A stretch of 64,000 nucleotides of DNA from Chaenocephalus aceratus (GCA_023974075.1 JAMFTG010000195.1:154435-218434); one strand, 5' to 3'; counted from the stretch's first letter, positions 12,091-35,100 are shown. Numbers and translations: made by a program. Notes: generated by a model from the letters alone, not told the origin.

Positions 12091-12945
12091 ATCTAAAGCC
12101 AGGACACATCATTCCAACAACATGGCTGACATCTCTGCAAAGAGCAACATATTATTGGACTGTAAAAGCAAACCGATGTTGTCTACTTCAGAAAACATGA
12201 TTGTAAACTAAACTGTTTTTTTTATTAAATGCATTTTAATGTCTTTGAAAAAGAACTAAGCTGTAAGAGTGCATATCTTAGGTGTCTACCCGGTTGATCG
12301 TTTTGGAGATGAACGTTCTAAAAACGGTATTTATAAAATGTTTTAATGATTTAATTGTTCAAAATGTTGCCAAGAGCATATTTTGGTAGATTGGTGATGC
12401 AAAGGCTGGAAGTATAGGATTACATACATTAGTATAAAGTTTTAACTAGTTTAATTGCTTCCTTTTTTATTCACTTTCCCAAATAAAGACCTCAACATAC
12501 AGCGAAGGATGAATCATTTATACAAGGGATGTTTCAAGAAAAGAGTATCAGACCATACCACAGAACTATTTGTAATATTATTGCCTCCACCCCCCAAAGT
12601 GGATAGAGAACAAAATATATAACACTTTGTTTTCATATGAAAAAGGCAAGTCCAACCAGAAAATGCAGCCAATTTACTAACTATTTGTAAAGAAAGACAT
12701 ATCAAAAGAAAACAACTTCTTCCGTCAGTAAGTAGGAAAACGTCAGATCTATAAACTAAGTAGTTTTAAAAGGTCCCTGCATTTTATGGTCCCTGCATAA
12801 TATCGTGATTTTACACTCCAGTCCACTAGGCGGTGGTATTGCACCTCAGAGCTGGTTTGCCAACAACCAATACACATCAAAGAAGAAGAAAGAAAGCCGG
12901 CAACTTTTCCGGTAGTGGCGCGGAAAAGGCGGAGTTTGAGCCAAA
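12091..12945 (+). other. PWP2 3' UTR and PWP2-EED intergenic region
   Basis: Candidate polyadenylation signals are ATTAAA at 12224 and AATAAA at 12482; which is used cannot be told. After 12500 the sequence is intergenic and becomes GC-richer from about 12890, forming the EED promoter. The genes are co-directional with under 1 kb between stop and next start. Confidence 0.6.
12917..12927 (-). promoter_or_regulatory. E2F-like motif at the EED start
   Basis: GGCGCGGAAAA, read on the minus strand as TTTTCCGCGCC, is close to the E2F consensus TTTSSCGC with one mismatch. It is about 20 bp upstream of the first EED ATG. EED is a known E2F-responsive gene in mammals, which makes the site plausible but not demonstrated. 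Confidence 0.3.
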
Positions 12946-21576
<8,631 letters not shown>

Positions 21577-22952
21577 ACAGATTCACCCGAAGAAAGAATT
21601 TGTAGTTCTTGTTGCTTTCACATGTCCTAAATGTTAGCCCTGCTGTACCAAAATACAGCATTTCTTTTAAAATGGGAGATAAATCATGCCGAGGCCAGAT
21701 GAGATGATTCTGCTGGTTTGCATTTCCTGTTTGTCTCCTGCCGGATGTTTGAGAACAGGGAAGATTTTCTAACCAGCAAAACACCAGTGTTACTCGCTTT
21801 TCCTGAACATTGTTGTGTAAAAGAAAAGAGAAGGACTTTGTTCCAAACCATAGAGGAATATTTTAGATAGGACAAGGTTAAGGATGTTTAACAGCATGTT
21901 GGTGAAATATTCAACTCTGTGCCTTCTTCATTTCTATGCAGTCTTTGAACTAATACAAGTGGAATCATCTCATTCAACTGGCTGATTTTTGTTTTAGGAA
22001 ATGCTTTTATTGGCACCAAAGATAGATGTTCTTTACAGCGTGCCACAATTTGAATTCCCCAGTTCAGACAAAAAGAAATGAAGATTTGTCCTTTTTGTTT
22101 TTACATTCCTTTGCATCTTCTTTTCAAAAACCTCCTGGTTTGCTTTGATGTCCCCTTTTCCCCACACACGTACACTTTGACTGCTGTTGCATCATTTACA
22201 GTGATACTAGAGGCTTTGAGTAAATAAAATGTATTTTGTAAATATATACTCGTTTGTGCAATTATTACGGATTAAAAAAATACTATTTATTGTGTTTTGA
22301 GTTGTGGTAATCGAAATAACATATTACAAGGTAACAGTCTGCTGATTGAAACACATATACATGAGAATAGATAATGGATATGAAAAATCCATCAATAAGA
22401 AAACTGGCTTTTATTTTGACACCTCATTACCCTATAATAAAAGTGGTGAGAATTGTGGATGTTTTGCCAATTTATCATTGTTGAAATTGAAGGTACTGTA
22501 GGTTATCGGTTTCCACTTTTTAATTTAACCCTAACCTCGAGTGCGTATTTAGAGAGTCTGGAAAAAACTAAAAAAGTGGCGACAGATAACCCACAAATAC
22601 CAAATTGAATTTATTCGGACTTAGAACTTAGTTGTACACTAAAGAACTTCACACGTTTTTAATAAATTGCACTTTAAGGCCTCTTCAATGTGTTCCCGAA
22701 GTGTGCAACCGTTCCAACCCGTGTATATGTTCTCTTAGTAGGAGTCGTGCTTTCCCCACAACCTTTCTAACTCCCTCTGATCAAAAACCTCCTACTCAAA
22801 GCTGACTACCAAAAAAACGAGGTTTTTTAAGGAGTGCGCGCGTGCTCTGCGCTGCGCTCTTATCTCGCGGCATGGAGCGCGCGCGTTGCGGACTTTTGCC
22901 CTGCGACATTGATTGGTGAAGATAAGGTAAACGGAATTAAAGCTGCCCGAAC
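21577..22952 (+). other. EED 3' UTR and EED-ATP7B intergenic region
   Basis: EED's 3' UTR probably ends soon after AATAAA at 22223-22228, about 650 nt after the stop. From 22830 the sequence becomes CpG-rich (GAGTGCGCGCGTGCTCTGCG, GCGCGCGCGTTGCG), which fits a promoter or 5' UTR of ATP7B. Confidence 0.6.
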
Positions 22953-23108
22953 ATGTTTTCACCAAAGTCGCCTAAAAGCCTCTCCAAGTATGTCTTCAAG
23001 GCACCACAGGGCGCGGGGGAGCAGCTCTGTATGGTGGAGTGTAAACCGGACTGCACCTGTAGTGTCCACGCGGCCGGCAGCACGAGACACTGCGCGCCTC
23101 TGTGCAAG
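22953..23108 (+). CDS. atp7b: ATP7B exon 1, Cys-rich N-terminus
   Basis: Encodes 52 aa starting [16 protein letters not shown], with six cysteines at 26, 30, 34, 36, 47 and 51, and ends at AAG followed by GTAGGC. Phase 0 joins to exon 2 (GAG AAT GGC) without a break. The assignment as first coding exon rests on phase, a CpG-rich promoter upstream and lack of another candidate; the joining intron is 5.3 kb. A cDNA would settle it. Confidence 0.65.
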
Positions 23109-26100
23109 GTAGGCCTCCGCGAGCGGATATATATCTATAGCTGATGTTCAGATTTATGAGGAAAGTGTTGTTTTTAAAGTGTTGTCAGGACAGAGAACCC
23201 TCCGCTGTAGTTTAGGTTAACTTAGTTTCTATGGCAATAGAATGTAAGGGCACTATGGACTGGAGACCCTATCCACTGATGATTCTGTGATGTATGCAAA
23301 AGGTCAGAGCTGCACTCACAGCTGTGAAAGGGACTGTAACTAACGTTACACGTGTTGTGTACGTTACTTTTCAATTCTAATAATGTGCCTTTTACTCATT
23401 TATATGACAGGGAACTGAGAAAAATTCAGATTTACATTTTGTTAGATTAAACTTGAAGAAAGTTACAATTATATGTACATATGAATGCATCAGTAATAAT
23501 CCAGTAACGTAATATATAGCTCTGGAAAAAATGAAGAGACCACTACAAAATGATCAGTTTCTCTGGTTTGACTTTTTATAGGTATTAGTTTGAGTAAACT
23601 TATTTTTTATTTGATTCTATAAACTACTGAAAACATTTCTCTGTGTTGTAATTCTACACACACTGGAATGGAATTACTGGCATATATGTAGAGATGCGGT
23701 ATGTTGTTATATATGGGGCCATTTTTCTGCATTAAAATGTTTTGTTTGCAATGCAGTATTTATTTATTCCGGTCCATGCTTCTAATACTAAAGGGGCGCC
23801 TGTGGCTCAGCGGATTAGTGCGCTCATCTTCAGATCAGGGGAGCACCGGTTCAATCACATGTTAGTCTCATGTGATATAAAGCGTATGAGCACTAACATA
23901 ATTGCTATATAAATACCATGTATTATTATTATTATTACAAAAGGATCTTCATTTTTTCTCTTTACCATTTCTTGATTAATCAATTGACAGAAAAGTAGTA
24001 CATTTTTGGAGTACAGTATTTCCCCTCTGAAAAGTGGCATTGGCAAAACGTGGACATCCTCAAGTAAAGTAGAAGTAACATTTTACTGAAATATAATCAC
24101 TCATTCTTAAATGCGTCTACAGTATTTCTGCTTCACCAAACTATGTTCACTTTTTTTCAAATATGTTGTATTAGTTTAAGCTTTCATAGGTTCAAAAGGG
24201 AAATGCCTTGTACACACTGTGTCGTCATGTCAAATAGCTCGCAGCTAGAAACTGCCTAAATCGAATCGGTTACAAACACCTGTGTGTCGCTTCATTTGAG
24301 CGTTCTGCATTGGACAAAAGTTGCATTGTGAGGAAGTGAAATGAGAGATTATGCTCATGTATCATCTGGAACATCACGCTCAAGTTGCTGTGGATGAATA
24401 CACTTATTGTGTGTGTTTTGGACAAAGGCCAGATGAAAGTCATGTAATCATAACTCATCTCAGAACGATTCATGAAGACTTAATCAGGTTCTCCAAAAAC
24501 ACAACCAGACAAAAACAAATGACAAATTAAATAAAAGAGAAGACAAGTGCCTAAACTGTATTTAGATGATCAATGAAAGAAGATTTATAAAAGTCAGAGG
24601 CAGGGGCGGCGGGTACTGTAGGCTAGGGAAGGCTAACCCCCTGATCCCACCAGAAGCGTCTGCGCTGCGCCGCGCTGCGATCTCCTCCTGCGTCATAACC
24701 CACCAGGCGCGTTTCAAAACGTTGCGGAAGCGGAGCGTCGTGTGTGCAGCCTCGCAGTTGTTGTTGATTTTGGAATATTTCCTGGATATTTGTACTTCTA
24801 CGAGTAGTAGGCTACGTAGTTAAATGGTTTATGTTTGTGTCTGTTTAAATCGTGTTTATTGTTGTTATTTCCTATTTTGTTGTGTTGTAGACTACAGACA
24901 CAGTTAATAATAATTGTAATATTCCAGTTATAGACGACATGAATCAAAGATGTGTTGCTGTTTTTTAGTGGTAAAAAAATATGCATTCATCATCATAATT
25001 ATTGTATATATATATAATGTACAGTGCCTGTAAACCGGAGGAGAACGCTGGCATGTATTCTCCTACTTGAAAGACGGTGGTGGGGGGGAGGAGAAGGAGC
25101 CGGTTTTGGGTGCACCCGGTGCACCCCCTCAACCAGCAAAGCAGAAAACAAGGTGATTTTCATCACTTCCTGCCTGCGCTGCGCCGCTCAAAAATAGGAT
25201 TCATCCTATATTTTAGAAATTCCTTGCGGCGAGGAGCTTCTGGCCACCAGTAAACTGTACTACGAAGCCAGTTCAACAGACCCTGGATATGTTTGAGTTA
25301 TCTTAACTAACCCTAACAAACGAGATCTTGCTAAGCGGTCCTACAACAGTGGTTATCAACTCTGTAAATCAAGCAAGGGTTTCTTTCTCCAGCTGAGCGC
25401 GCATTCATGTGAAAGGGGCGGGGTTAGCTACATTTGACCAATCACAAACAGGGACAAGTGTACTGACAGCGCAGCGTCATACTTCGGTAATGAAAAGTAA
25501 ACTAATATTAGACAAATATGAGCTTTAACCATCCATGACTTAAACATATAATCCAGGATACAAGCCACAGAGTTGCACCTGCAAGGTGAATACAGACCAA
25601 CTGGTTCTAAAATAAATAAACTACCGAGTGTTTGAAAGCGTACAACAGTTTTATGATATCACTGCCCCATCTAAGACACGAGTGGATCTGACTTTAGATT
25701 ACATTTGAGTTGAGTGTTTCGTCAAGCTAATGTGTTGCTTAAAATAATACTTCTGCATACAGTCTGTGACACTGTGAGTGTTGCACGGCCAGATACGGCT
25801 CAGCTGACTCAGATAAGGAAATATATGATATATCATGATATTATATGATCGATGATCTGATTGATGATGTGATATGAATGATAAGTGCGACACGTCGGCG
25901 TCTTCTCTGCATACGGCAGTTTAAACTGTTTAAACTCCGCACACTGAGCTCTGATTGGTCAGCAGGCGGTGCTTTCACTGAGTTGATCTCTTTTCTATAG
26001 ACACCGGAGGCGGGCAGCGTCAGGTAAAAAAAGTTGTTTAGCCTTCCCAGACCTGAGCCTCACGCGCCGCCTATGGTCAGAGGTCCTTTTGACTCCAAAT

Positions 26101-29100
26101 CGAACCACAGTCCATCTGTTGTTTAACGCGCATGAACTGCAATTCTTTGAATCCAATTTAGTTTTGAGGAAAAACGTAATTGCAATTGAATATGAGTTCC
26201 TACTTCAACTCATGGCTGACCAACAAACCATAACATGCAGTAATGGCACTAGGACAAAGTTTACAGTGTGGTAAAGATAACACCCCTCACTGCTGCAGAG
26301 ACATTCGTCATGGAGTTAGATTCTTTATCCGCTGCCTCGTATCACAGAAAGGAGCACATGTGGACAGATGTGTAGTCACTGCCGTATTCACCATGTTTGG
26401 GAGAACATCTGGACAATTTAAAAAGTACACACACACCTCGAGGAATAATTGCTCTTCAGGATTAAGTACTTTTATATCAATTCAAGAATTAGCACTTTCA
26501 ATCTTAATACAAATAAATACTACTACTACTAATAATAATAATAATAATAATAATACATTTACATAAAGCACCTTTCATGACTAAAAGCAATCCCAAAGTG
26601 CTACAAGGGGCATACAATACATACTTAAAAACACATGTTTAATAAAAGGTTTTTTTAAAAGAAAAGTTTTTAGGCCCTTCTTAAAGGAGTGCTAAATGCA
26701 ATGTAAATGGTTAGAATGCTCTTGTACGACTTAAAGGAACATGTGTGGTAGTATACTTCAGGAAACATGACTTTGAATTCAGAAATAAGTTCTCTTATAT
26801 TCCGAATCTTTCAGACCCTTACTGCCAACAGTATTGCTTTCAATACACATCACCATTGTTCTAAAACAAAACTGTCTTTCTTCTTTAACTAACAAATCAA
26901 GACTTCTGAAGGGTCATTGCTAAACGTTATGAGAGGCATTTATTCAGAAAGGTGAAGCAGCATGAGAGGCAAATTCCATACAAAAATGTACATTTGCTGT
27001 TTTCAGTACAGCTGTTAATTTCTCTCTTCAGTCCTGTGAGGTGCGTGAATACTGACTTTAAGCAGAGTCACGATGGGAGGCTTATTCATGTCATGTGACA
27101 TCAGCTGCACCTTCTTCTGTTGGACCCCCATTCCGGATTATAACCTAGTGGTTTTCTAACCATTTGAATTGAATTTAGCACCTAATCTGGCCCCCTCATT
27201 TAAAGTAGATTTGGGGATCTCCTTCAGTATGTAACGGCATGCATACTCAGGTCCTCGGAAGCCTTAAAGAAAGATTCCAGTTCCAGAGAGTGTCCTTGCT
27301 CAGTCGATTCACAGGGAGATTACAACTCTTGGTATGACAAATTGTGGTTTTACCCACGAAGCTTAACTCACATGTTATAACTTCCTTGGCACATAAACTC
27401 CTAAAGGTGTTAAACGTTTAGCTCACAATGCAAAACAAGTAGTGCGTTGTGGTGAATCCTGAATGCCTGTTCAAATAAAGAATCTATGTTTTTGTATTTA
27501 TTCATTTTTGCCAGATTTGGCATATCATTTCATAATTTCTAGGAATAAAATGTGTTAAAAAAGTCAACCATAATAACAGAATGGAAAAAAAGCAATTCAG
27601 TAGGCTGTCATATTTGATTCAATCTTAATATGTGTATTAACAAAAATAAATCCAGGTGATGAAGCCATATACAGAATTGGGTCTGATGCGATCTAAGACT
27701 CCAAAATAAGTTGATAGTAATTACAAACCTGTTTTCCTTTCCTTTCTTTTTCAAATACTTACTCCCCAACCAGCTCAACAATATAAAGGACGTGACACCA
27801 GTTGTTAATCAACATTGGATTTGTTTCTTATTGAGAGCAGGTATTTGAAGTTGGAGGTTTTAAACAAGGTATTTTGACACACTCCCTAAGATGTGAAACA
27901 TGTTCAGGTCACCTATTATGCAAAATCCACTTTTTCATGTCTTTTATACACAAACATGTCTCTGTGTTCAAAGACTTTGAACTGATCCATTTATATAAAA
28001 ACCTGTCGGAAAATGAGCTGATCAGATTTTGGCTACTTTGTGATGTCATAATGTTTTTGTGGCTTGTGTAACCATTAGCCAATCACCAACCAAGGTAAAC
28101 CCCGCCCCCCTTATCACCTGAATCTCCTCCGAGAGCACCATTGTGTTCTTTTTAACCAAATATCTTGTGGGGAGTAGCAGCTTATTTTAATTAAAAGCTA
28201 CAGACCCAGAATCAGCACTTTTGAACCAGGGCTGAAACAGAGAGGATTATGGGACGCTGCAATGATCTGTTTGGTATTTCCAGCCAAACACTTCAGAGAC
28301 ATGTTTTGTATATATCTGAGAACTATAATATATTGATGAAAAAGAGTGATATAGGGGACCTTTCATTTGTTTCTTATCTTCCAGGAGAATGGCGCTCCCA
28401 TCGAGCAACAAGGCCTTGATAACTTGGCCTATGAATACGGGAGTCAGAGTGAGCTCTACCAACCGCCCAAAACTGCCTCCAGAGCCACTCTTAAACTCCA
28501 GGGACTTTCCCCGGAGAGCCAGACCCAGACCATCGAGAGCAGGATCTGCAGCCTGGATGGAGTTCTTGCTGCCAGCTTGTCTTTAAACAGCGGCTTAGCC
28601 AAAGTGGACTATGATGCCTCCGTTATCACAACCAAAGAGATGGCTCTGGAGCTGCAGAGCATGGGATTGAGTGCTGAGTCAGCGGTGCACATTAGGGTGG
28701 AGGGGATGCACTGCCAGTCCTGTGTCCAGTCCATCGAGGGACGGATTGGTCCTCTACCTGGGGTCGGACACATCCAGGTGTCCCTTCAAGACGCCACAGC
28801 GCTGATTGTGCATCAACCTATTGTAGTTACACAAGCACAGCTGAGAGGCTGCATTGAGGAGATGGGATTTGGTGCCTCTTTAATATCCCATGATGCATCT
28901 GGATATGATACGGGCTGCTGGCAGAGAGACACGCTGGCTGTAGACATCTGGATTGTAGGGATGACTTGCAGCTCATGCGTGCAATCCATAGAAGGGAGGA
29001 TCTCTGGGGTGACGGGGGTGCGCTCCATCGCCGTGTCACTGAAGGAGGAAAAGGGAACGATAACCTTTGACCCCAGCCTGACGGAGCCCGAGCAGCTCAG

Positions 29101-32100
29101 GGCCGCTATCGAGGACATGGGCTTTGACGCGTCACTTGAAGGTAGGAGAAATGTCGATTTGTATTTACATTTTGTGGGTTAACCCTAAAGGCTGTTAATA
29201 CAACTGAATGCTGCCTGATTTTAGTGTGAGTACGGAGGTTTGATTTGTAAAAGAAACGCCTGTCCACGTGTTCAGATCAGGACCATTACATTGTTATTCA
29301 CATTTGTTTCATAGTTACACGTTTATGCCAATATCTTGAAATTGGCAACTTGAATTGATTCATTGTTTGATTATAAAGAGGAAAAAAAGTTTTAAAAAGT
29401 CTTCCTTTGTCCAATTTACACAAACCCTGAGATGTTAATGTTACTATCCCAGAAAGAAAGAAAAAAATATATATATTTTTAACGTTAAATAAATAGTTTT
29501 TTAAATAAACAATACTGAGTCACATCATTTTTTTTTTGAAAATGTAAACTTTTTGAAACAAATAATAATAACAACAGTAAAATACACGTATAAGATAACA
29601 TCTAAGTAAGACTAAAAACTGATTTATGTATACACAAAAGCCTTTTCTTTTTCTTTTTAATCATCAGTCTTTAAGGAATAATTGGAAATGGTTTTGGAAA
29701 GAGTTTTATTTCCTTTCATGCAAGGGATGTTTCTATCATTACCAAAATATAATCCAGTTTCGGATCTCATTTATGTTTATCTGAAAGAGAGTTGTTTTTT
29801 GAAACTCAGGTCACATTGAACTCAGCTCAGAAAAGCTCCATAAAAGCACTCTTGTTCTTGTCATTGAAGCTATTGAATCCAGCCAGACCACGACGTCTTG
29901 CGCGTGATCATTTCTTTATTCATAACCTCTGATAACCTCTTCATTAAACCTGTAAGTGTAAAGCTTCTGAAAGAAAAGCTAGTAGTAGCATCTGTATGTG
30001 TGTGCCAATGTATTCCAGTACACCTTACCTCAGTTTCCCACAGATTACCGTGGAAACCAGACAAGTATGCTCTTGAGTTCTGACATGGAGGGCTCTTACA
30101 CCGGCCGGGGCTTTCTTGTTGGATTTAATCAAAAAGCTTGCCAAGACGGGGAATGAACTCAGGCTGATTACGAGCAGATTCTTTAATGCTCCTTTCTCAT
30201 TTCCCGTCAAGGTCGAGTTGGGTTACACGCTTTAGCTCAAAATCAGTGATCGGTGCAACTAACTAAAAGATAACTAAGATAAGTTATCTATTATGTCTTG
30301 GTTGGTAATCCTTATTTAGAATAACACGTTTTCTTACATTTCTCTAACATTGAAAAGTGCTTTTATTTAACAATTGTACTGTTAAATCTGAAACTGGAAG
30401 CAACTACATCTGTCGAATGAGTGAAGTGAAGGAAAGAGTGCAAGGCATCAAATATATGGGTGTAGAAATATAGAGAATCAAAAACATAATCCTGCAATTT
30501 GTTAAAGGTCCCCCATTATCCAAAATACACTTCTTCATGTCTTTTCTACATCTCTCTGTGTTAAGAGACTCTGAACAAAGAACTCTCTGTGTCCTGATCC
30601 ATTTATATAAAAACCTGTCTGACAATCAGCTGATCAGATTTTGGCAACTTTGTGATGTCACAATGTTTTTTGGGTTGTGTAACCATTAGCCAATAGCCAA
30701 CCAAGGTAACCCCCCCCCACCACCTTATCACCCCAATCTCCTCCTAGAGCACCATGTTTTTTCAAACCAATCACTTCTCAGAGGGGCGTGGCCAGAAGCA
30801 GCTCATTAGCATTTAAAGCTACAGACACAGAATCAGCACTTTTGAAACAGGGCTGAAACAGAGGGGATTATGGGATGCTACAATGATCTGTTTGGTGTTT
30901 CAACCAAACACTTCAGAGACATGTTTGCATATATATTTGTGACCTGTAATATATTGATGAAAAACAGTATAATAGGAGACCTTTAAGGATACTGAACCAC
31001 TAAATGGTAAATATCTGTCTATCTACCCTCAAACATGTATCTGCCTCTCATTTTGTTCCTTTCCTGCAGACCCTGCTTCTGCAAAGAGCATCCAGGGTCA
31101 GGAAAAGGCCAGGCCAGTTTTCTTTGGACTTTCTCACCTCTCTGACTTAAAAACAACCAATAAGGCTGGAGTCAGCAATGGCGCCGGATCACAGATGGCC
31201 TCCAGAAGCGAGATTAAAGTGCAAAAATGCTTCATCTGCGTAATTGGAATGACCTGTGCTTCCTGTGTGGCCAACATTGAGAGGAACCTGCTCAAACAAA
31301 AGGGTAAAGACATCAAAGGTGATAAACAACATGCGTTGTTATGTATCTAATGTAATGCTTGACTTGTAGGAATCGTCACGGTGTTGGTGTCACTAATGGC
31401 TGGGAAGGCGGAGGTGAAATATGATTCAGAAATCATGAACGCTGCTGCTGTAACTCAGCTCATAGAAGACTTAGGATTTGGTGCGAAGCTGATAGAGGAC
31501 AATGCAGTAACACACGGGAAACTGGACCTCACTGTGAGTCAACTGAAATCTTCCTGAAATATCACAAAAAAGTCACGTATTTCAACATTTATTTACTCAT
31601 AGATAACAGGAATGACATGTGCATCATGTGTGCACAACATTGAGTCCAAGCTCACCTCAACCAAAGGTATCCTCGGGGCCTCCGTGGCCCTCGCAACCAA
31701 AAAAGCTCAGATCCAGTTTGACCCGGAAGTGCTCGGAGCCCGAGATATTATCAAGATCATTCAGGTAATTATCTCTTTCAATTTTAAACCTCCTCATGTA
31801 AATGTATGATGTAACAGATTATATTTCTTATTCCAGAGTCTCGGTTTCGAGGCCAGTCTGGTGAAAGCGGGTTACAAAAACAACCTCGATCACACGGAAG
31901 AAATTCGACAGCAAGTATCTGGTTTTAAGTCATTGTCATAACAAGTTGAAATTGCCCAAACCTCTGTTAGATGATAAAACTGTCTAGCACCTGAACACCA
32001 AATCAGTTGCTTAGGAACAGCTAAATACTTTCCCAATTGTCTCCACTCAAAAAATAAATGCACTGTTAGCGAGGTATTTTAGTGGCACCTTGTATACAAA

Positions 32101-35100
32101 CATATACATATATACCAATACCAATCAATACATCAGATAACTTGGAAAGCTTCATGTGAGATGAATAACTTGACCATGTAACAAACATAGTTTATTTTTG
32201 TTAATCCCTCAATAATTACCATCACATTATTTAACATATTTCAGGTTGGCAAATCATTTTGATTAGGAAAGGGGTTCTTAACCTTTTGTAACTCAGAGTC
32301 CACCCTCTCTCTTTTCCTCCGTACCCAAATCTCTAAAAACGGGGGTAAAACAGAGCTGATCCAGATTTGCTGCCGATGTGACGTAATATCGGAAATGTGG
32401 ACCCACGGCCCTATCTGAAACGTATCTGAAATGCGCAACGTTTTGCAAGTAATATGGTCTTTGTTTACATTAGAAAGCAATGCTAACACTCAGAGCTAAC
32501 CTGTACTGGAGAGAGTCTGTGTAAAAAAGCAGGAAATAAAAAGGAAAACCCGCAAGAGAAAAATAATTTGAGCTCCATACTGTTTCAGAAATAATCCTTG
32601 ATGTGGTTTTGAACATGATATGGCGTTTCATCACGGTAGCATTTAGCTGAGTATCTGCCGGTAGAATTCTGAGCAGGCCTAACTTTTTTTTTTAAAGCTA
32701 CGGACCCAGAATCAGCACTTTAGTAACAGGGCTGAAATAGAGGGGCATGAGGCATGGCTTCAATGGGTTATCTGTTTGGTATTTTGAGCAAAACACTTCA
32801 TAGACATGTTTTTTTTATATATCTGAGACCTATAATATATGCCAACAAATAGTTTAATATGTAATCTTTAAAAAAATGAACTCAACAGAAACCAGGGCAG
32901 AGGAAGCAGATAATACACGAGGAAAAGGATTTCTCTTCTCTCCACAAGTGACTCATTTCTCTGCAGGTGGAAGAGCTCCTTCCTGCTCAGCATGGTGTTC
33001 GGCCTGCCTGTGATGGGGCTGATGATCTACATGATGGTGATGGACAGCCAGCACCAGGAGCACGGAGGCTCCATGCCCGAGGAGCAGAACCTGCTGCCTG
33101 GCCTCTCCCTGCTCAACCTGGCCTTCTTCCTGCTCTGCACTCCTGTACAGGTTAGGGGTCTGTTCAAGAGCTTTGGGTTTTATTCTTAGGTGCTTCTTTT
33201 CTGCATTAATGACATTGTGATCTCTCACTAAACAAAGACTACGACACCACTGTTGTGCAATAACACTAATGGGCAATATAGTTCAAATGATTATTATAAC
33301 TGGCTGCCTTCTTAATCAAGAATGTGTACGAAATTCTGTGCAATAAGATATACTTTATTGATCCCAAATTTGGAAATGTTTTCGTTGCAGCAATATGTAA
33401 AAGATAATACATAATATAAAAGTGGGACATTATTTACATTTAGCTTGCAAGAATGTTATATTAAATTAAATATAAATGTGAAATGTACAGTGAGAAGTTA
33501 TAAGTCCAGTTGGGTGTGGGTGGGGCTATCCATGATTGACAACAGTTTGTTTAGTGTCCTATATAATCCCATATATACTTTTACCTCTATTACCTAGCTT
33601 CCACCACACTACATTCTACATGTTACACTTCATTTATTTTCTACATACTGCTGCTGTTCCTACTTTTCTACCATATGTGTACTTTGTAATTAAAATATAT
33701 TTTAATGTTAATTCGTACATGCATGCCCATTGTCTGAAAGTGTTTTATTTTACGTCTCTATCTCCACTTTTTCTGTAACAACGTTGAAACATTTGTAAAT
33801 CTATTTAATGTGTTTTTTCCCCTGCAGATCTTTGGAGGCAGATACTTCTACATCCAGGCGTATCGCTCGTTAAAACACCGCACAGCCAACATGGACGTGC
33901 TAATCGTGTTAGCCACCTCCATCGCCTACCTGTACTCCTGTGTGGTGCTCGTTGTCGCCATGGCTGAGCGAGCAGGCCAGAGCCCCGTCACATTCTTCGA
34001 CACCCCCCCTATGCTGTTTGTCTTCATCGCTCTGGGCCGATGGCTAGAAAACGTTGCAAAAGTAAAAATCATATATATATTTTTTTTAATTCTCCATTTT
34101 CTTTTAGTTTGAACTTAAATGTATTTTTCAAAGGCATACTTCAATGTAAAAGGGTCAGCTAAATGCTATGCAATGTAATGTAAAGGTTTTTTGTTAGTTT
34201 AGAATATTGTAATTTAGTAATATATCGTAAAAATATGAACCCAAGAAAATATTCTTAAAAATCTGTCATTTATTGTTGATAAAACTGCTGCGTGTTGAAA
34301 GATTTTAAAACTACAGTATAATTCTGCAACCATAAATACCAGATACAGAAAGAGTTTCTAAGACCACATTTCCCACAAACCCTTGCTGTTTTATCTGACA
34401 TGTTGTTTCTCCATTTTTAGAGTAAAACCTCAGAGGCTTTGGCCAAATTAATGTCCCTTCAAGCCACTGATGCCACTGTGGTCACTTTGGGACGGGACCA
34501 CTCCATCATCAGGTGGGACACTGAAGAGGAAATAAATGAAAATGTAGTCTTAATGCATTTGAACTGTAAGTTGGTGTTTATGCCTCAGCGAGGAGCAGGT
34601 GCCGGTGGAGCTGGTTCAGCGGGGGGACATCGTGAAAGTGGCCCCCGGAGGAAAGTTCCCCGTTGATGGGAAAGTGATCGAGGGAAGTTCCATGGCAGAT
34701 GAGTCCCTGATCACAGGTACGGGTGGTAGGTTTATGTTCTGATGGTGGAGGAATGTATTTACAAATCGCTGCATGTGTGTAGCTTTTAGGAATGGATGCA
34801 AGCCTTAATTATCAAGTTTATTATATCGTTTTATTATAAACTCGTAAAAGCAATGCTTTCAACTTGTTAAAGTGTTGGTTTCAGCTTCCTGGTGGTTACT
34901 TATGTCAAACAAATGCACGATTACTTTAGTTGTTGTTATTGTTTGTTTGTGTGTGTTTTTTGTAAATGAAAAAATACATTTGTACATACAATCAGTACAT
35001 ACCACTGTCTCATTTGTATGCATATATTTAGCTTTCCATTTCTAAATGACAAACACTGGTTATGCATTGTCGAAACGCAATAAAAAGATTTTTGATCTGA

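Noticed and set aside
31911..31916. Ending ATP7B exon 6 at CAA (31914) before GTATCT
   Set aside because: It leaves exon 7 out of frame; the GC donor at 31911 restores the conserved QWK junction.
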